From contig JBEEFP010000058.1 in assembly GCA_041166085.1 (NCBI GenBank), positions 5,604-69,603 of the forward strand: 64,000 nt of DNA, read 5' to 3'. Source of the stretch: JBEEFP01 sp041166085. Its GTDB lineage: Bacteria; Actinomycetota; Acidimicrobiia; Acidimicrobiales; JAFATL01. The translations under genes and the position numbers were made by a program. The notes below the pieces were generated by a model. That model worked only from the letters and a program-made list of their open reading frames with translations. It was not told where the DNA came from and did not search any database. Below are positions 14,640 through 23,314 of the stretch, one piece after another. How positions within the stretch are numbered: position 1 is the first letter of the stretch; every line of letters begins with the position of its first letter.

Positions 14640-15032
14640 ATGGCCGGCATCGCGATCATCACCGAGGCGTGCATAGAGACCAAGGACCGGGCGTGCGTCG
14701 ACGTCTGCCCGGTGCAGTGCATCTACGAGTACGACCCGGCCAAGAACATCCTGTTCTCCGAGGTCGAGGCGGGCGGCGGGGTCGAGAACACCCACACGCC
14801 CAACCCCGACAACATCGCGATCTTCGCCGACACGATCCTCTACGTGAACACCGACGAGTGCACCGCGTGCACGAACTGCTACCAGCCCGACGTGTGTCCG
14901 GTTGGAGCCATCTACCCCGAGGAGTCGGTGCCCGACGGGAGCCCCAACAAGAAGTACAACAGCGATGACCCCAACAAGGGCCACGACCACACCTTCTTCA
15001 TTCAGCTGAGCAAGGACGTCTTCGCCGACTGA
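14640..15032 (+). CDS. Ferredoxin with 4Fe-4S cluster motifs
   Basis: A 130-residue ferredoxin. N-terminal cysteines are in ACVDVCPVQC; the second set is in CTACTNCYQPDVCPVG, with an insertion of ~50 residues between them. These patterns resemble 7Fe/8Fe actinobacterial ferredoxins, though the exact cluster type cannot be fixed by eye. It could donate electrons to P450s or other oxygenases. The start ATG at 14640 is supported by AGGAG with a short spacing. A hairpin follows the stop at 15047-15082. Confidence 0.85.
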   Translation: MAGIAIITEACIETKDRACVDVCPVQCIYEYDPAKNILFSEVEAGGGVENTHTPNPDNIAIFADTILYVNTDECTACTNCYQPDVCPVGAIYPEESVPDGSPNKKYNSDDPNKGHDHTFFIQLSKDVFAD

Positions 15033-15046
15033 GGACAGCGGCTTTC

Positions 15047-15082
15047 GCGCACGGGGGTAGGCCATAGGCCCTCCCGGTGCGC
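15047..15082 (+). terminator. Imperfect hairpin after the ferredoxin gene
   Basis: GCGCAC (15047-15052) pairs with GTGCGC (15077-15082), with G-rich/C-rich inner pairing and a GGCC-ATA-GGCC tip. There is no T-tract, so termination is likely but not certain. Confidence 0.4.
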
Positions 15083-15180
15083 AATAGCGAGCAGCGCGGC
15101 TGTGAGATCCCCAAGGGACTGACGACCAGCTTTCGGGATTCCGCCCAGGGAATCGAAACTGGGCTGTCGAATCCACAGCC

Positions 15181-16644
15181 ATGGGGCGGCGACTCGGCAT
15201 CCTGGTGGCGATCCTCGGCCTGGTGGCGGCCGCTTGTACGGGGGCGCCCCGACCCGAGAGCCTGGCCGCCAAGGAGAAGAAGGCGACCCAGGACGCCGCC
15301 CTCGGCAGCGACAACGCCGTCGACGCGACCACCACCACGGCCGCGCTGGACGCGGCCGGCAACCCGACGGCAGGCCCGGGCGGGACCAGGTCCACCAAGG
15401 CGGGCGCCAAGCCGGGCACCACCGCCGTGCCGGGTCAGTCGACGACACCCGGGGTGAAGGGCGCCGACGGCATCACCCCACTGAACCTCTACAGCGGCGC
15501 GGCCGACCGCATCGGCATCACCGACGACAAGATCACCCTCTGCGGGCACGCCGCCCTCATCTTCGCCTCCGCCTTCAACACCAAGCCGGAGGACATCAAC
15601 GTCTACTGGCAGATGGTCAACACCGAGCGCAACGGCATCTACGGCCGCAAGGTCGAGGCCACCTACGAGGACGACCAGTACGACCCCAAGCAGGCCGTCA
15701 CCGCCGCTGAGACCTGCAAGTCCAAGAACCCCTTCTTCCTGCTGGGCGGCATCGGCTTCGACCAGATCCCCGCCGTCCGGGAGTGGGCCGAGCAGAACAA
15801 GATGCTCTACGTCCACCACATCGCGGTGGAGGCCGGCTCGGCGGGCAAGCAGTACTCCTTCACGCCCCAGCCGAGCGTGGAGAAGGTCGGCATCGCCTCC
15901 GGTGAGTTCATCGCCGCCCGCTACAAGGACAAGCGCGTGGGCATCGTCCACCGCAACAGCGAGAACTGGCAGCCGGGCAGCGACGCGGGCAAGGCCTACA
16001 TGAAGGCCCACGGCGTCAACGTGGTCGACGACCTCGGCACCGAGAAGAACGGGTCCGTGTACTCGGCTCAGATCGCCCAGCTGCAGTCGGACAACGTGCA
16101 GGTCGTGTGGTTCTGGGAGAACGCCCTCGCCGCCGCCGAGTTCATCAAGCAGGCCCACAACCAGGGCTACCACCCGACCTTCGTGGTGTTCCCGTTCCAG
16201 ACGACGCTCGACGTGGTCGGCAACGACGCCCTGAGCAGCAGGATCGACGGCATCTCCACATGGCCCGCGTACAAGCCGGGCGGGTACAACGGTCCGGCCG
16301 CCTTCCCCGGCACCGGGTACCAGGAGGAGATCAGGGCCTACGAGGCCGCCATGGCCAAGTACCGACCCGGTGTCGCTCCCAACGACATCCTCTGGCAGGT
16401 CTGGCTGGCCAACAAGACCATCGAGGACCTGTTCCAGCGGTGCGGCAAGGACTGCACGCGCAACCGCTTCGCCGGGGTGCTGGCGCAGTCGCAGGGAAGC
16501 GTGGCGCCGAGCTGCCCGGTGGACTTCCCCCGAGGTGGCGGTCACCACGGCGGGTTCAACGTGTTCATGACGCAAGAGGCCTTCGACGCCGGCGGCACGC
16601 CTGCATTCCGCAACACCAGCTGGTGCAAGGAGCACTTGAACTGA
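15181..16644 (+). CDS. Branched-chain amino acid type ABC transporter substrate-binding lipoprotein
   Basis: A 487-residue type I periplasmic-binding-fold lipoprotein. The signal peptide ends with the lipobox LVAAAC, so Cys is lipidated. Then comes an ~80-residue Ala/Thr/Gly/Pro linker that would lift the domain off the membrane, followed by the Leu/Ile/Val-binding (Peripla_BP_6) region from DRIGITDDKITLCG onward. Its permeases and ATPases follow directly (liv-type genes to 20270), with the stop overlapping the LivH start (TGATG). The ligand may be an amino acid, amide or aromatic acid; branched-chain amino acids are only the family default. Confidence 0.88.
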   Translation: MGRRLGILVAILGLVAAACTGAPRPESLAAKEKKATQDAALGSDNAVDATTTTAALDAAGNPTAGPGGTRSTKAGAKPGTTAVPGQSTTPGVKGADGITPLNLYSGAADRIGITDDKITLCGHAALIFASAFNTKPEDINVYWQMVNTERNGIYGRKVEATYEDDQYDPKQAVTAAETCKSKNPFFLLGGIGFDQIPAVREWAEQNKMLYVHHIAVEAGSAGKQYSFTPQPSVEKVGIASGEFIAARYKDKRVGIVHRNSENWQPGSDAGKAYMKAHGVNVVDDLGTEKNGSVYSAQIAQLQSDNVQVVWFWENALAAAEFIKQAHNQGYHPTFVVFPFQTTLDVVGNDALSSRIDGISTWPAYKPGGYNGPAAFPGTGYQEEIRAYEAAMAKYRPGVAPNDILWQVWLANKTIEDLFQRCGKDCTRNRFAGVLAQSQGSVAPSCPVDFPRGGGHHGGFNVFMTQEAFDAGGTPAFRNTSWCKEHLN

Positions 16645-17531
16645 TGGGACAGACACTCGTCGCCGGGTTGGTGGCCGGCGGCATCTACGGGATCCTCGCC
16701 CTCGGGATCGTGATCGTCTATCGAGGCAGCAAGGTCCTCAACTTCGCCCAGGCCGAGCTCGGCACCTTCGGCATCTACGTGGCCTGGTGGTTGGTCGACC
16801 GTCACCACGCGCCATGGCTCGTCGGCGCGCTGGCCGGCGTGATCGTCAGCGGCGCCCTGTGCTTTGCCTTCGAGCGCTTCGTCGTGCGCCAGATGACGGA
16901 CTCGCCCCGCGTCACCGTCGCCGTCGCGACCGTCGGGCTGCTGCTGTTGCTCATCGCCGTCGAGGTGAAGATCTGGGGTCCGTCGCCTCGCTTCCTGCGC
17001 GGCCCCGTGCAGGGGACGGCGTTCACCCTGCTCGCCTACCGCGTCCATTGGACGGAGCTCATCGCGTTGGCGCTGGCCGCCGGTATCGGCCTCGGGCTCA
17101 ACGCCTTCCTGCGCCGCACCGACTTCGGGCTCGGCGTGCTCGCCGCGGCACAGGACCCCGTCGCCACCCGGATGCAGGGCATCAGCTACGCGCGGGTGAG
17201 CGCATTCACCTGGGTTTCGGCCGGCGTGCTCGGCACCATCGCCGTGCTGCTCCTCGAGCCCACCATCGGCGCCTTCTTCCCCGGCCACTACTCCGTGGGC
17301 GCCAACGCCCTCTTCATCCCCGCCCTCGCCGCCGCCCTCATCGGTCGGCTCGACAACCTGACGCACGCCTTCCTCGGCGGCCTCGCCGTCGGCGTCGCGC
17401 AGCAAGGCGTGCAGCGCCTGTTCGTCCACTCCAGCACGCCGGGCATCCCGACCCTCGCGCTGTTCACGATCATCATCGGCGTGCTGTTGCTGCGCACCCA
17501 GCCCAAGCAAACGACAGGAGCGGTGGCGTGA
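16644..17531 (+). CDS. livH: Branched-chain amino acid type ABC permease, LivH family
   Basis: A 295-residue inner-membrane permease with eight or so hydrophobic helices. It has the LivH start (GLVAGGIYGILALGIVIVYRGSKVLNFAQAELG in two blocks) and the usual GLGLNAFLRRTDFGLG loop for contact with the ATPase. It pairs with the LivM half of the next gene. Its ATG overlaps the stop of the binding protein gene. After it comes a 97-base gap with a dispersed repeat before the next gene. Confidence 0.9.
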   Translation: MGQTLVAGLVAGGIYGILALGIVIVYRGSKVLNFAQAELGTFGIYVAWWLVDRHHAPWLVGALAGVIVSGALCFAFERFVVRQMTDSPRVTVAVATVGLLLLLIAVEVKIWGPSPRFLRGPVQGTAFTLLAYRVHWTELIALALAAGIGLGLNAFLRRTDFGLGVLAAAQDPVATRMQGISYARVSAFTWVSAGVLGTIAVLLLEPTIGAFFPGHYSVGANALFIPALAAALIGRLDNLTHAFLGGLAVGVAQQGVQRLFVHSSTPGIPTLALFTIIIGVLLLRTQPKQTTGAVA

Positions 17532-17577
17532 CCGGCCAACGCGGGGTCGGCAGGAGCCCGCGATGGGGTTGGGGTCC

Positions 17578-17613
17578 CCATCGCACATCAGCGAGCGCAG
17601 CTTGCAAGCGAGC
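17578..17613. repeat. Dispersed palindromic repeat copy 1, in the livM-livG leader
   Basis: This ~36-bp element contains the perfect palindrome GCTTGCAAGC flanked by AGCGAGCGCA and GAGC. A near-identical copy lies at 48999-49036, directly before leuS, on the other strand. Both copies are preceded by a GCCCGCGATGGGG stretch. The two copies lie in leaders and not in genes. Confidence 0.6.
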
Positions 17614-17628
17614 GAATGAGAGAGTGGC

Positions 17629-19467
17629 GTGACCGTCAGGCCGACACCGCGCCAGATCACCGCCGCCGCGCTCGCATCCGCGTTCGTCCTCGTGCCGCCC
17701 CTGCTCGGACGACACGCCACCTTCCTGCTCACCGATCACCGCGCCGGGATCGTCGCGGTGGGCGCCATCTGGGCCGCCATGGCCCTGTCGCTCAACATCC
17801 TCGTCGGCTACGCCGGGCAGATCTCCCTCGGACACGGCGCGCTGGTGGCGGTCGGGGCCTACAGCACGGGCATCATCGCCGGCCGCTGGTACCTGCCGGC
17901 CGGACTCGGCTTCCTCGTCGCGACCGTCGTCGGCGCGGCATTCGCCTTCCTGGTCGGCCTGCCGGCGCTGCGCCTGAAGGGCCTGTACCTCGCCGTCACC
18001 ACCATCGCCTTCCAAGCGTTGGCCGAGAACTTCCTGCTCAAGATCCCCTGGCTCTCGCGCGGCTCGGCCGGGTTGGCGACGCCCCGCCCCTACGCGTGGG
18101 GACTCAATTGGAACCGCAACGTCGACTTCGTCGGGCTCGCCCTGCTGCTGGTGCTGGGGTTCTGGTTGCTCGACACGAACATCACCCGCACCAAGCTGGG
18201 CCGGGCCTTCTACGCCATCCGCGAGGACGAGCAGATCGCCCAGTCGCGTGGCGTGGACGTCACGCGCTACAAGCTGCTGGCCTTCACGTTGTCGGGGGCG
18301 TTGGCCGGTGCGTCGGGCAGCCTGTTCGCCCACCGCTTCGGGTTCGTCAACTCCGACACCTTCACCCTCGAGAAGGTCTCGCTGCTGCTGCTCGTCATGG
18401 TCGTCGTCGGTGGTCTCGGGTCGCGAACCGGTGTGGCCGTCGCCGCCTTCGCGTTCTCCGCCCTCCCTCTCCTGCTCAGGTTCCTCGTCGGCTGGGACTA
18501 CATCGTCGGCGCTCTGCTGCTCGTCTACGCGATGGCCCACAACCCGGGCGGGGTGGCGGCTGCTATCCGCGAGGCGCGCGAGAAGCGGGAGGCCAAGCAC
18601 AAGACGGAAGACCACGAGGCGGGCATGCACGACCTGCCCTCGCTTCCTCGACCGGACAACCTGGCGGGCACCGTCTCGGTCCCGGGCACGACGCTCCTCG
18701 ACGTCGTCGACCTCACCGTGCGCTTCGGCGGACTCACCGCAGTGGACGACGCGTCCATCACCGTGCCGGCCGGACAGATCGTCGGGCTCATCGGGCCCAA
18801 CGGCGCCGGCAAGTCCACCCTGTTCAACGCGGCGGGCGGGTTCGTGACGCCGAACGCAGGCCGCGTGACGTTCAACGGACGCGACGTCACCGACCTCGCG
18901 CCCCACCAGCGGGCTGCCCTCGGCATCGGGCGCACGTTCCAGCACACCGGCCTGGCCCGCAACCTCTCGGTGCTCGAGAACCTGCTGCTGGCCCAGCACA
19001 GCGCGGCCAACTACAGCTGGGCCGAGGCACTCGTCTTCGTCGGGAAGACGGGACCGTGCGAGGAGGAGCTGCACCGGCGCAGCATCGAGGTCATCGACGC
19101 CCTCGGGTTCGGTGACAAGACCGACGTGGCTGTGCGCAACCTCTCCGGCGGTCAACAGCGCATCGTCGAGCTGGCGTGCGCGTTGGTGACCGCCCCGCAG
19201 CTGCTCATGCTCGACGAGCCCTCGGCCGGGATGGCGCCTGCGGCCGTCGAGAACCTGGCCCAACGGCTGCGCGAGCTGCGCGACGACCTCGGACGCACGG
19301 TGCTGCTCATCGAGCACCACATCCCTCTCGTGCTGGACGTGTGCGACCACGTCTACGTGCTCGATGCCGGCCGCGTCATCGCCAGCGGGACGCCGGCCGA
19401 GGTGGCGGCCATGCCCGAGGTGATGACTGCCTACCTGGGCGAGGAAGTGGCGGTGTTGAGCTCATGA
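17629..19467 (+). CDS. Fused LivM permease and LivG ATPase
   Basis: A single 612-residue polypeptide. Residues 1-~305 are a LivM permease: SLNILVGYAGQISLGHGAL, GLPALRLKGLYLAVTT and the EDEQIAQSRGVDVTRYK coupling region. A charged linker (REAREKREAKHK) leads to a complete LivG-type ATPase (~350-612) with Walker A GPNGAGKST, the GIGRTFQHTGL Q-loop region, signature LSGGQQR, Walker B LLMLDEPSAG and switch His in EHH. The reading frame is continuous with no stop between domains. The fusion forces 1:1 stoichiometry of permease and ATPase. The GTG at 17629 is used; a weak purine-rich GAGAGAG precedes it. It overlaps livF by 4 bases. Confidence 0.9.
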   Translation: MTVRPTPRQITAAALASAFVLVPPLLGRHATFLLTDHRAGIVAVGAIWAAMALSLNILVGYAGQISLGHGALVAVGAYSTGIIAGRWYLPAGLGFLVATVVGAAFAFLVGLPALRLKGLYLAVTTIAFQALAENFLLKIPWLSRGSAGLATPRPYAWGLNWNRNVDFVGLALLLVLGFWLLDTNITRTKLGRAFYAIREDEQIAQSRGVDVTRYKLLAFTLSGALAGASGSLFAHRFGFVNSDTFTLEKVSLLLLVMVVVGGLGSRTGVAVAAFAFSALPLLLRFLVGWDYIVGALLLVYAMAHNPGGVAAAIREAREKREAKHKTEDHEAGMHDLPSLPRPDNLAGTVSVPGTTLLDVVDLTVRFGGLTAVDDASITVPAGQIVGLIGPNGAGKSTLFNAAGGFVTPNAGRVTFNGRDVTDLAPHQRAALGIGRTFQHTGLARNLSVLENLLLAQHSAANYSWAEALVFVGKTGPCEEELHRRSIEVIDALGFGDKTDVAVRNLSGGQQRIVELACALVTAPQLLMLDEPSAGMAPAAVENLAQRLRELRDDLGRTVLLIEHHIPLVLDVCDHVYVLDAGRVIASGTPAEVAAMPEVMTAYLGEEVAVLSS

Positions 19468-20270
19468 GCCTTCTCGAAGCGAAGGGACTGGTCGCGGGCT
19501 TCGGTCCGACCACCGTGCTGCACGGCGTCGACCTGCACGTCGAGGCGGACGAGCTGGCGTGCGTGCTCGGGCTCAACGGCGCAGGCAAGTCGGTGACGCT
19601 CAAGGTCATCGGCGGCCTCGTCCCCGCGTGGGAAGGCAAGGTCGTCTTCGACGGTGAGGACGTCACCACGCTGTCCGTCGAGCAGCGCGTCGCGCGTGGG
19701 ATGGCCTTCGTGCCCCAAGGTCGCCAGCTCTTCCCCGAGCTCACCGTGAACGAGAACCTGCGCCTCGGCGGCTATCTGCCCCGCCGGCGCGACCGGGCCG
19801 CGTCCGACAAGGTGCTGGCCGACGTGCTCGAGCGCTTCCCTCGCATGGCGCAGCGACGCGACCAGCCCGCGGGCACGCTCTCTGGTGGCGAGCAGGCCAT
19901 GCTCGCGGTCGGGCGGGCCCTCATGGCGCGACCCAAGCTGCTGCTGGTCGACGAGCCCAGCGCTGGTCTGGCGCCCATCGTCGCCATGGACGTCGTCGAC
20001 ATGCTGGCCGACGTGGCCCGTAGTGGCGTGGCCGTCTTCCTCGTCGAGCAGAACGTGCCCCTCGCCCTGCGGGTGGCGCAGCGGGCGCACGTGATGCAGC
20101 GGGGCGCGGTGGTCTACGAGTCGGCCGTGCGCGACATCGACCACGAGCGCCTCGCCGCCGAGCTCGGCATCGGCACGCTGCTGCGGCCCTCCACCAACGG
20201 TCACCGTCCCAAGGGGCACGGGCGCAACCGCAGCGGTCCCCGGCGCACCAGGCCCCTCAAGGCGCGATGA
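19464..20270 (+). CDS. livF: Branched-chain amino acid type ABC ATPase, LivF family
   Basis: A 268-residue ATPase completing the transporter. Walker A is GLNGAGKS, the Q-loop region is FVPQGRQLFPELTV, the signature is LSGGEQAM, Walker B is LLLVDEPSAGLAP, and the switch region is LVEQNV (Gln-Asn in place of His, normal for LivF). The C-terminal ~30 residues are a basic tail (NGHRPKGHGRNRSGPRR), longer than usual. The ATG lies in the ATGA overlap with the LivM-LivG gene, and its own stop overlaps the start of the PucR-like gene. Confidence 0.92.
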   Translation: MSLLEAKGLVAGFGPTTVLHGVDLHVEADELACVLGLNGAGKSVTLKVIGGLVPAWEGKVVFDGEDVTTLSVEQRVARGMAFVPQGRQLFPELTVNENLRLGGYLPRRRDRAASDKVLADVLERFPRMAQRRDQPAGTLSGGEQAMLAVGRALMARPKLLLVDEPSAGLAPIVAMDVVDMLADVARSGVAVFLVEQNVPLALRVAQRAHVMQRGAVVYESAVRDIDHERLAAELGIGTLLRPSTNGHRPKGHGRNRSGPRRTRPLKAR

Positions 20271-21388
20271 CGACCGCGGCAGTGGCCGGCCGCGTCCTCG
20301 ACCACATCGAGGAGCTGCTGCCGAAGCTGGCCGTCGCGTACAAGGAGGTGCCCGAGTACGCCGAGCTGCCGGCCGGCGTCATGGAGCACGAGGTGCTGCC
20401 GACGTCGCGGGCCATCGTCGAGGCCTTCCTCGAGGCGATCATCGCCGGCGACGAACCGGACCCCCGGCGCCTGGCCGCCATCCCCGCCATGGGCAGGCGC
20501 CGTCTCGAGCTGGGCGTGCCACTCGAACCGGTGCTGCACGTGTACCGGATCGCCAGCCGCGTCATGTGGGACGAGATCGTGAGCGCCACCCGTCCCGGCG
20601 ACGAGGCCGCCCTCGCCGAGCTGGGCGGGCTGTGGATGGAGTACATGGACGTGGCCGCGTCCATCATGGCCGCGGCCTACCTCGACGCGTCACACCAGTC
20701 GCTGCGGGCCGTGGACGCGCGGCGGCGGGCTCTTATCGACGCGTTGCTGAGCGCCGAGGGTCCGGCCGAAGTGGCGTCCGTGTCAATCCGGTTTTCGACC
20801 GCGCTGGCCACGTCGTACGTCCCGGTGCTCGTGGAGGGCGATCACGCGTCGGCGCGCATCGACGTGGTGCTCGACGCCGCGCCCGACGGCACCATCGCGG
20901 GTGAACGCACCGGCTCCCTGCTGCTGCTCGTTCCGACTGCGCTCCCCGACGTCAACCCATTGCTGCGCGCCGCCGGCCCGTCGGCCCTCCTGGCCTGGTC
21001 GGCCGCCGCCACCCCGGGGCCCGCACTGCTGGCGGAGGTGGGCACGGCCGAGACGTTGCTGATGGCGGCCCGTACTGCCGGCATCACCAGCGGCGCCTAT
21101 GGCCCCGACGACCTCCTCGTCGAACAGCTCCTCGCCGGGAACCAGCGGGTGGCCGCGTCGCTGTCCCGCCGCGTGCGCGAGGCGCTGGCCGGACGCGACC
21201 ACGACGGCCTCATCACCTCGACGTTGCGCACGTTCCTCGCCACCGGCTCGGTGCCCGACACCGCCCGCGCCGAGGTGGTGCACCCGAACACCGTCCTCTA
21301 CCGGCTCAAGCGCGTGCGCGAGCTCACGGGCCTCGACCCGAGAATTCCCGGCGAAGCGGCGCTGCTCGTGCTGGGATTCAGGTTGTGA
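20267..21388 (+). CDS. PucR/CdaR-like transcriptional regulator
   Basis: A 373-residue protein. The N-terminal ~150 residues resemble the RsbRD-like helical region of PucR-family regulators (LPTSRAIVEAFLEAI, LELGVPLEPVLHVYRIASRVMWDE). The C-terminus holds the HTH_30 winged helix: LRTFLATGSVPDTARAEV, HPNTVLYRLKRV, TGLDP. Such proteins control amino acid, purine or sugar-acid metabolism. Its position in the transporter operon (4-base overlaps on both sides) suggests it senses or controls uptake of that ligand. Target sites are not recognisable. Confidence 0.82.
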   Translation: MTTAAVAGRVLDHIEELLPKLAVAYKEVPEYAELPAGVMEHEVLPTSRAIVEAFLEAIIAGDEPDPRRLAAIPAMGRRRLELGVPLEPVLHVYRIASRVMWDEIVSATRPGDEAALAELGGLWMEYMDVAASIMAAAYLDASHQSLRAVDARRRALIDALLSAEGPAEVASVSIRFSTALATSYVPVLVEGDHASARIDVVLDAAPDGTIAGERTGSLLLLVPTALPDVNPLLRAAGPSALLAWSAAATPGPALLAEVGTAETLLMAARTAGITSGAYGPDDLLVEQLLAGNQRVAASLSRRVREALAGRDHDGLITSTLRTFLATGSVPDTARAEVVHPNTVLYRLKRVRELTGLDPRIPGEAALLVLGFRL

Positions 21389-21930
21389 GCACTCCCACCC
21401 TCGCCGACTTCGAGGCCGGCCTCGACCACCTCCGCGCCGCCCCGCAGGACACCGGCACCCTCGAGCTCATCGTGGCCAGGCCCGAGAACTTCGAGCGGGC
21501 GGTGCTCGACGAGGCCGAGCTCGACCTGAAGGTCGGTCTGGTCGGCGACAACTGGGCCACCCGCGGCTGCCGCATGGTGGAGGACGGCTCCTCGGACCCG
21601 TTGCGTCAGATCACGCTCATGGGTGCACGGGCCGCCGCCCTGCTCTGTGGCCACGAATGGGCCCTCGCCGGCGATCAGCTCTTCGTCGACATCGACCTCA
21701 GCCACGACAACCTGCCCGCTGGCAGTCGCCTGACCATCGGCACGGCCGTCGTCGAGATCACCGAACCGACCCACACGGGGTGCCAGAAGTTCAGCACCCG
21801 CTTCGGCGTCGACGCCCTCCGCATGGTGGGCACGCCCGACGGCAAGGCGCTCCGCCTGCGCGGCGTCAACGCGCGCGTCGTCGTGCCCGGCACCGTCCGC
21901 CGCGGCGACGCCGTCACCAAGACGACGTAG
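21385..21930 (+). CDS. MOSC-domain protein
   Basis: A 181-residue MOSC-fold protein related to sulfur-carrier domains of molybdenum cofactor sulfurases. The conserved Cys sits in THTGCQKFSTRFG, and the GDNWATRGCR and GDQLFVDIDLS segments are typical. The family binds or moves sulfur onto acceptors, but stand-alone members such as this mostly lack a known role. The GTG start overlaps the preceding TGA (GTGA), making it the last gene of the liv-type operon. It converges on the deacetylase gene 22 bases away. Confidence 0.82.
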   Translation: MSTPTLADFEAGLDHLRAAPQDTGTLELIVARPENFERAVLDEAELDLKVGLVGDNWATRGCRMVEDGSSDPLRQITLMGARAAALLCGHEWALAGDQLFVDIDLSHDNLPAGSRLTIGTAVVEITEPTHTGCQKFSTRFGVDALRMVGTPDGKALRLRGVNARVVVPGTVRRGDAVTKTT

Positions 21931-21952
21931 CGTTCGCGGCGGCGTCCGGGCG

Positions 21953-23314
21953 TCAGTGACTGCAGGGCTTGCCGTGGGGCTGGCCGCCGCAGTTGGTGGG
22001 CGGTGACGTGGTCGGCGGAACCGTCACCGGCGGCTTGGTCGTGGGCGTGGTGTTGGGTGGCTTCGTCGCCGCCGGGGGCGGTGACGCCGGACGCGGGGTG
22101 CTCGACGGTGAGCGGGTGGGCGGCGTCCACGTGGATGCGAAGCCCGAAGCCGGGGGCGTGGTCGTCGGCGTCGCAGGCAGCCGACTCGCTCGAGTGACGC
22201 GGGCGGGGGGCGCGGACGAGATCGACTGCACGCTCGTCGCCGGAACGGGAGCCGGAGCGGGAGCCGGAGGCGCCGGCGCGACAATCGGAACGAGCGGTTC
22301 CGGAGGGACTGGGACTGCGTCCGGTGGGGTCGAGGGCGCGGACAGCGCGGCGCGGCCGATGTGAGCCAGCAACGTCAATGCGGGCCAGTCGCCGACCTCC
22401 AGCCGACGCAGGCCGGCACGGGGCTGGCCGGCCGTGACGAGGGGGACAGTCTGCTGATCCTGCTGGTGGAAGGCGACCGCGTACTGGCGAGTGACCTCTT
22501 CGCCGAGCACCCGTCGGACGTCGGCGGCGTTGGTGCGGTCACCACCGAACGCCCCGAAGGGGTAGGCGAATGCGACCGGACGCCGGCCTGTGTGCGCGCT
22601 GATCGCCGCGCTCGCACGCGCCAGGTCAGCGCGGACGCGGGCGCGGTAGGAGCTGATGCTCTCGCCCCGTGTCAACGACGTCAGCGCGGGCAGCGATCGC
22701 CCGTCCGGCACTGGCTGCTCGTGGTGCGAGTCGGCGGTATGGGACTCGAGATCCCACCGACCCGACCGGCTGGCTGCCTCCAGCCTGCTCCACGGCGCGT
22801 AGTACACGCCTGGGTTGGAGGCCTTCGACGTGATCACGAACATCGTCGCTCGCATGCCGGCCTGCTTCAGGAGTGGGTCCGCGAAGCGCACCGCGTCATA
22901 CCGCCCGTCGTCGAAACTGATCATCACCGCATTGGGCGGAAGGGGTCGACCCGACGTGAACGCTGTCGCCACCTCGCGCGCGGTGACCGTGTGCATGCCC
23001 GCCGCTCGCAACACGGCCAGGTGCTCCGCGAAGCGTCCAGCCGACAGCACGAACCGGTCGTCGCCGTCAGAACCGGATCCGATGCCGTGATACACGAGCG
23101 CCATGACCGCGCCCCGATAGCGGGGCGCCATGGCTCGGGCCGCCGCGAGCTCCGACGCGGACAGGTCGGGCAGCTTCGGCGGGTTGATGGCGACGGTCAC
23201 CCGCTCCAGCAGCAACTTCCCCTCTGCCGTGAACGAGGCGTACGCGACGAACGGGCCGAGCGACAGCGGGAGAGCCAGGAGTCCGACGAGCACCTGGCGC
23301 AACGAGCGCCTCAT
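21953..23314 (-). CDS. Polysaccharide deacetylase with Pro/Thr-rich C-terminal tail
   Basis: A 453-residue exported NodB-type (CE4) deacetylase. An N-terminal hydrophobic segment anchors or exports it. Motifs: LVYHGIG, metal-binding ISFDDGRYDAV, and DLESHTADSHH with the two His ligands, then VAFAYPFGAFGG. The last ~125 residues are low-complexity Pro/Ala/Thr/Ser with no fold, ending NCGGQPHGKPCSH with two Cys; such tails often span the cell wall. As the third gene of an operon with a processive GT2 and a sugar dehydrogenase, it most likely trims acetyl groups from the exported polymer. The ATG overlaps the GT2 stop. Confidence 0.85.
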   Translation of the reverse strand: MRRSLRQVLVGLLALPLSLGPFVAYASFTAEGKLLLERVTVAINPPKLPDLSASELAAARAMAPRYRGAVMALVYHGIGSGSDGDDRFVLSAGRFAEHLAVLRAAGMHTVTAREVATAFTSGRPLPPNAVMISFDDGRYDAVRFADPLLKQAGMRATMFVITSKASNPGVYYAPWSRLEAASRSGRWDLESHTADSHHEQPVPDGRSLPALTSLTRGESISSYRARVRADLARASAAISAHTGRRPVAFAYPFGAFGGDRTNAADVRRVLGEEVTRQYAVAFHQQDQQTVPLVTAGQPRAGLRRLEVGDWPALTLLAHIGRAALSAPSTPPDAVPVPPEPLVPIVAPAPPAPAPAPVPATSVQSISSAPPARVTRASRLPATPTTTPPASGFASTWTPPTRSPSSTPRPASPPPAATKPPNTTPTTKPPVTVPPTTSPPTNCGGQPHGKPCSH

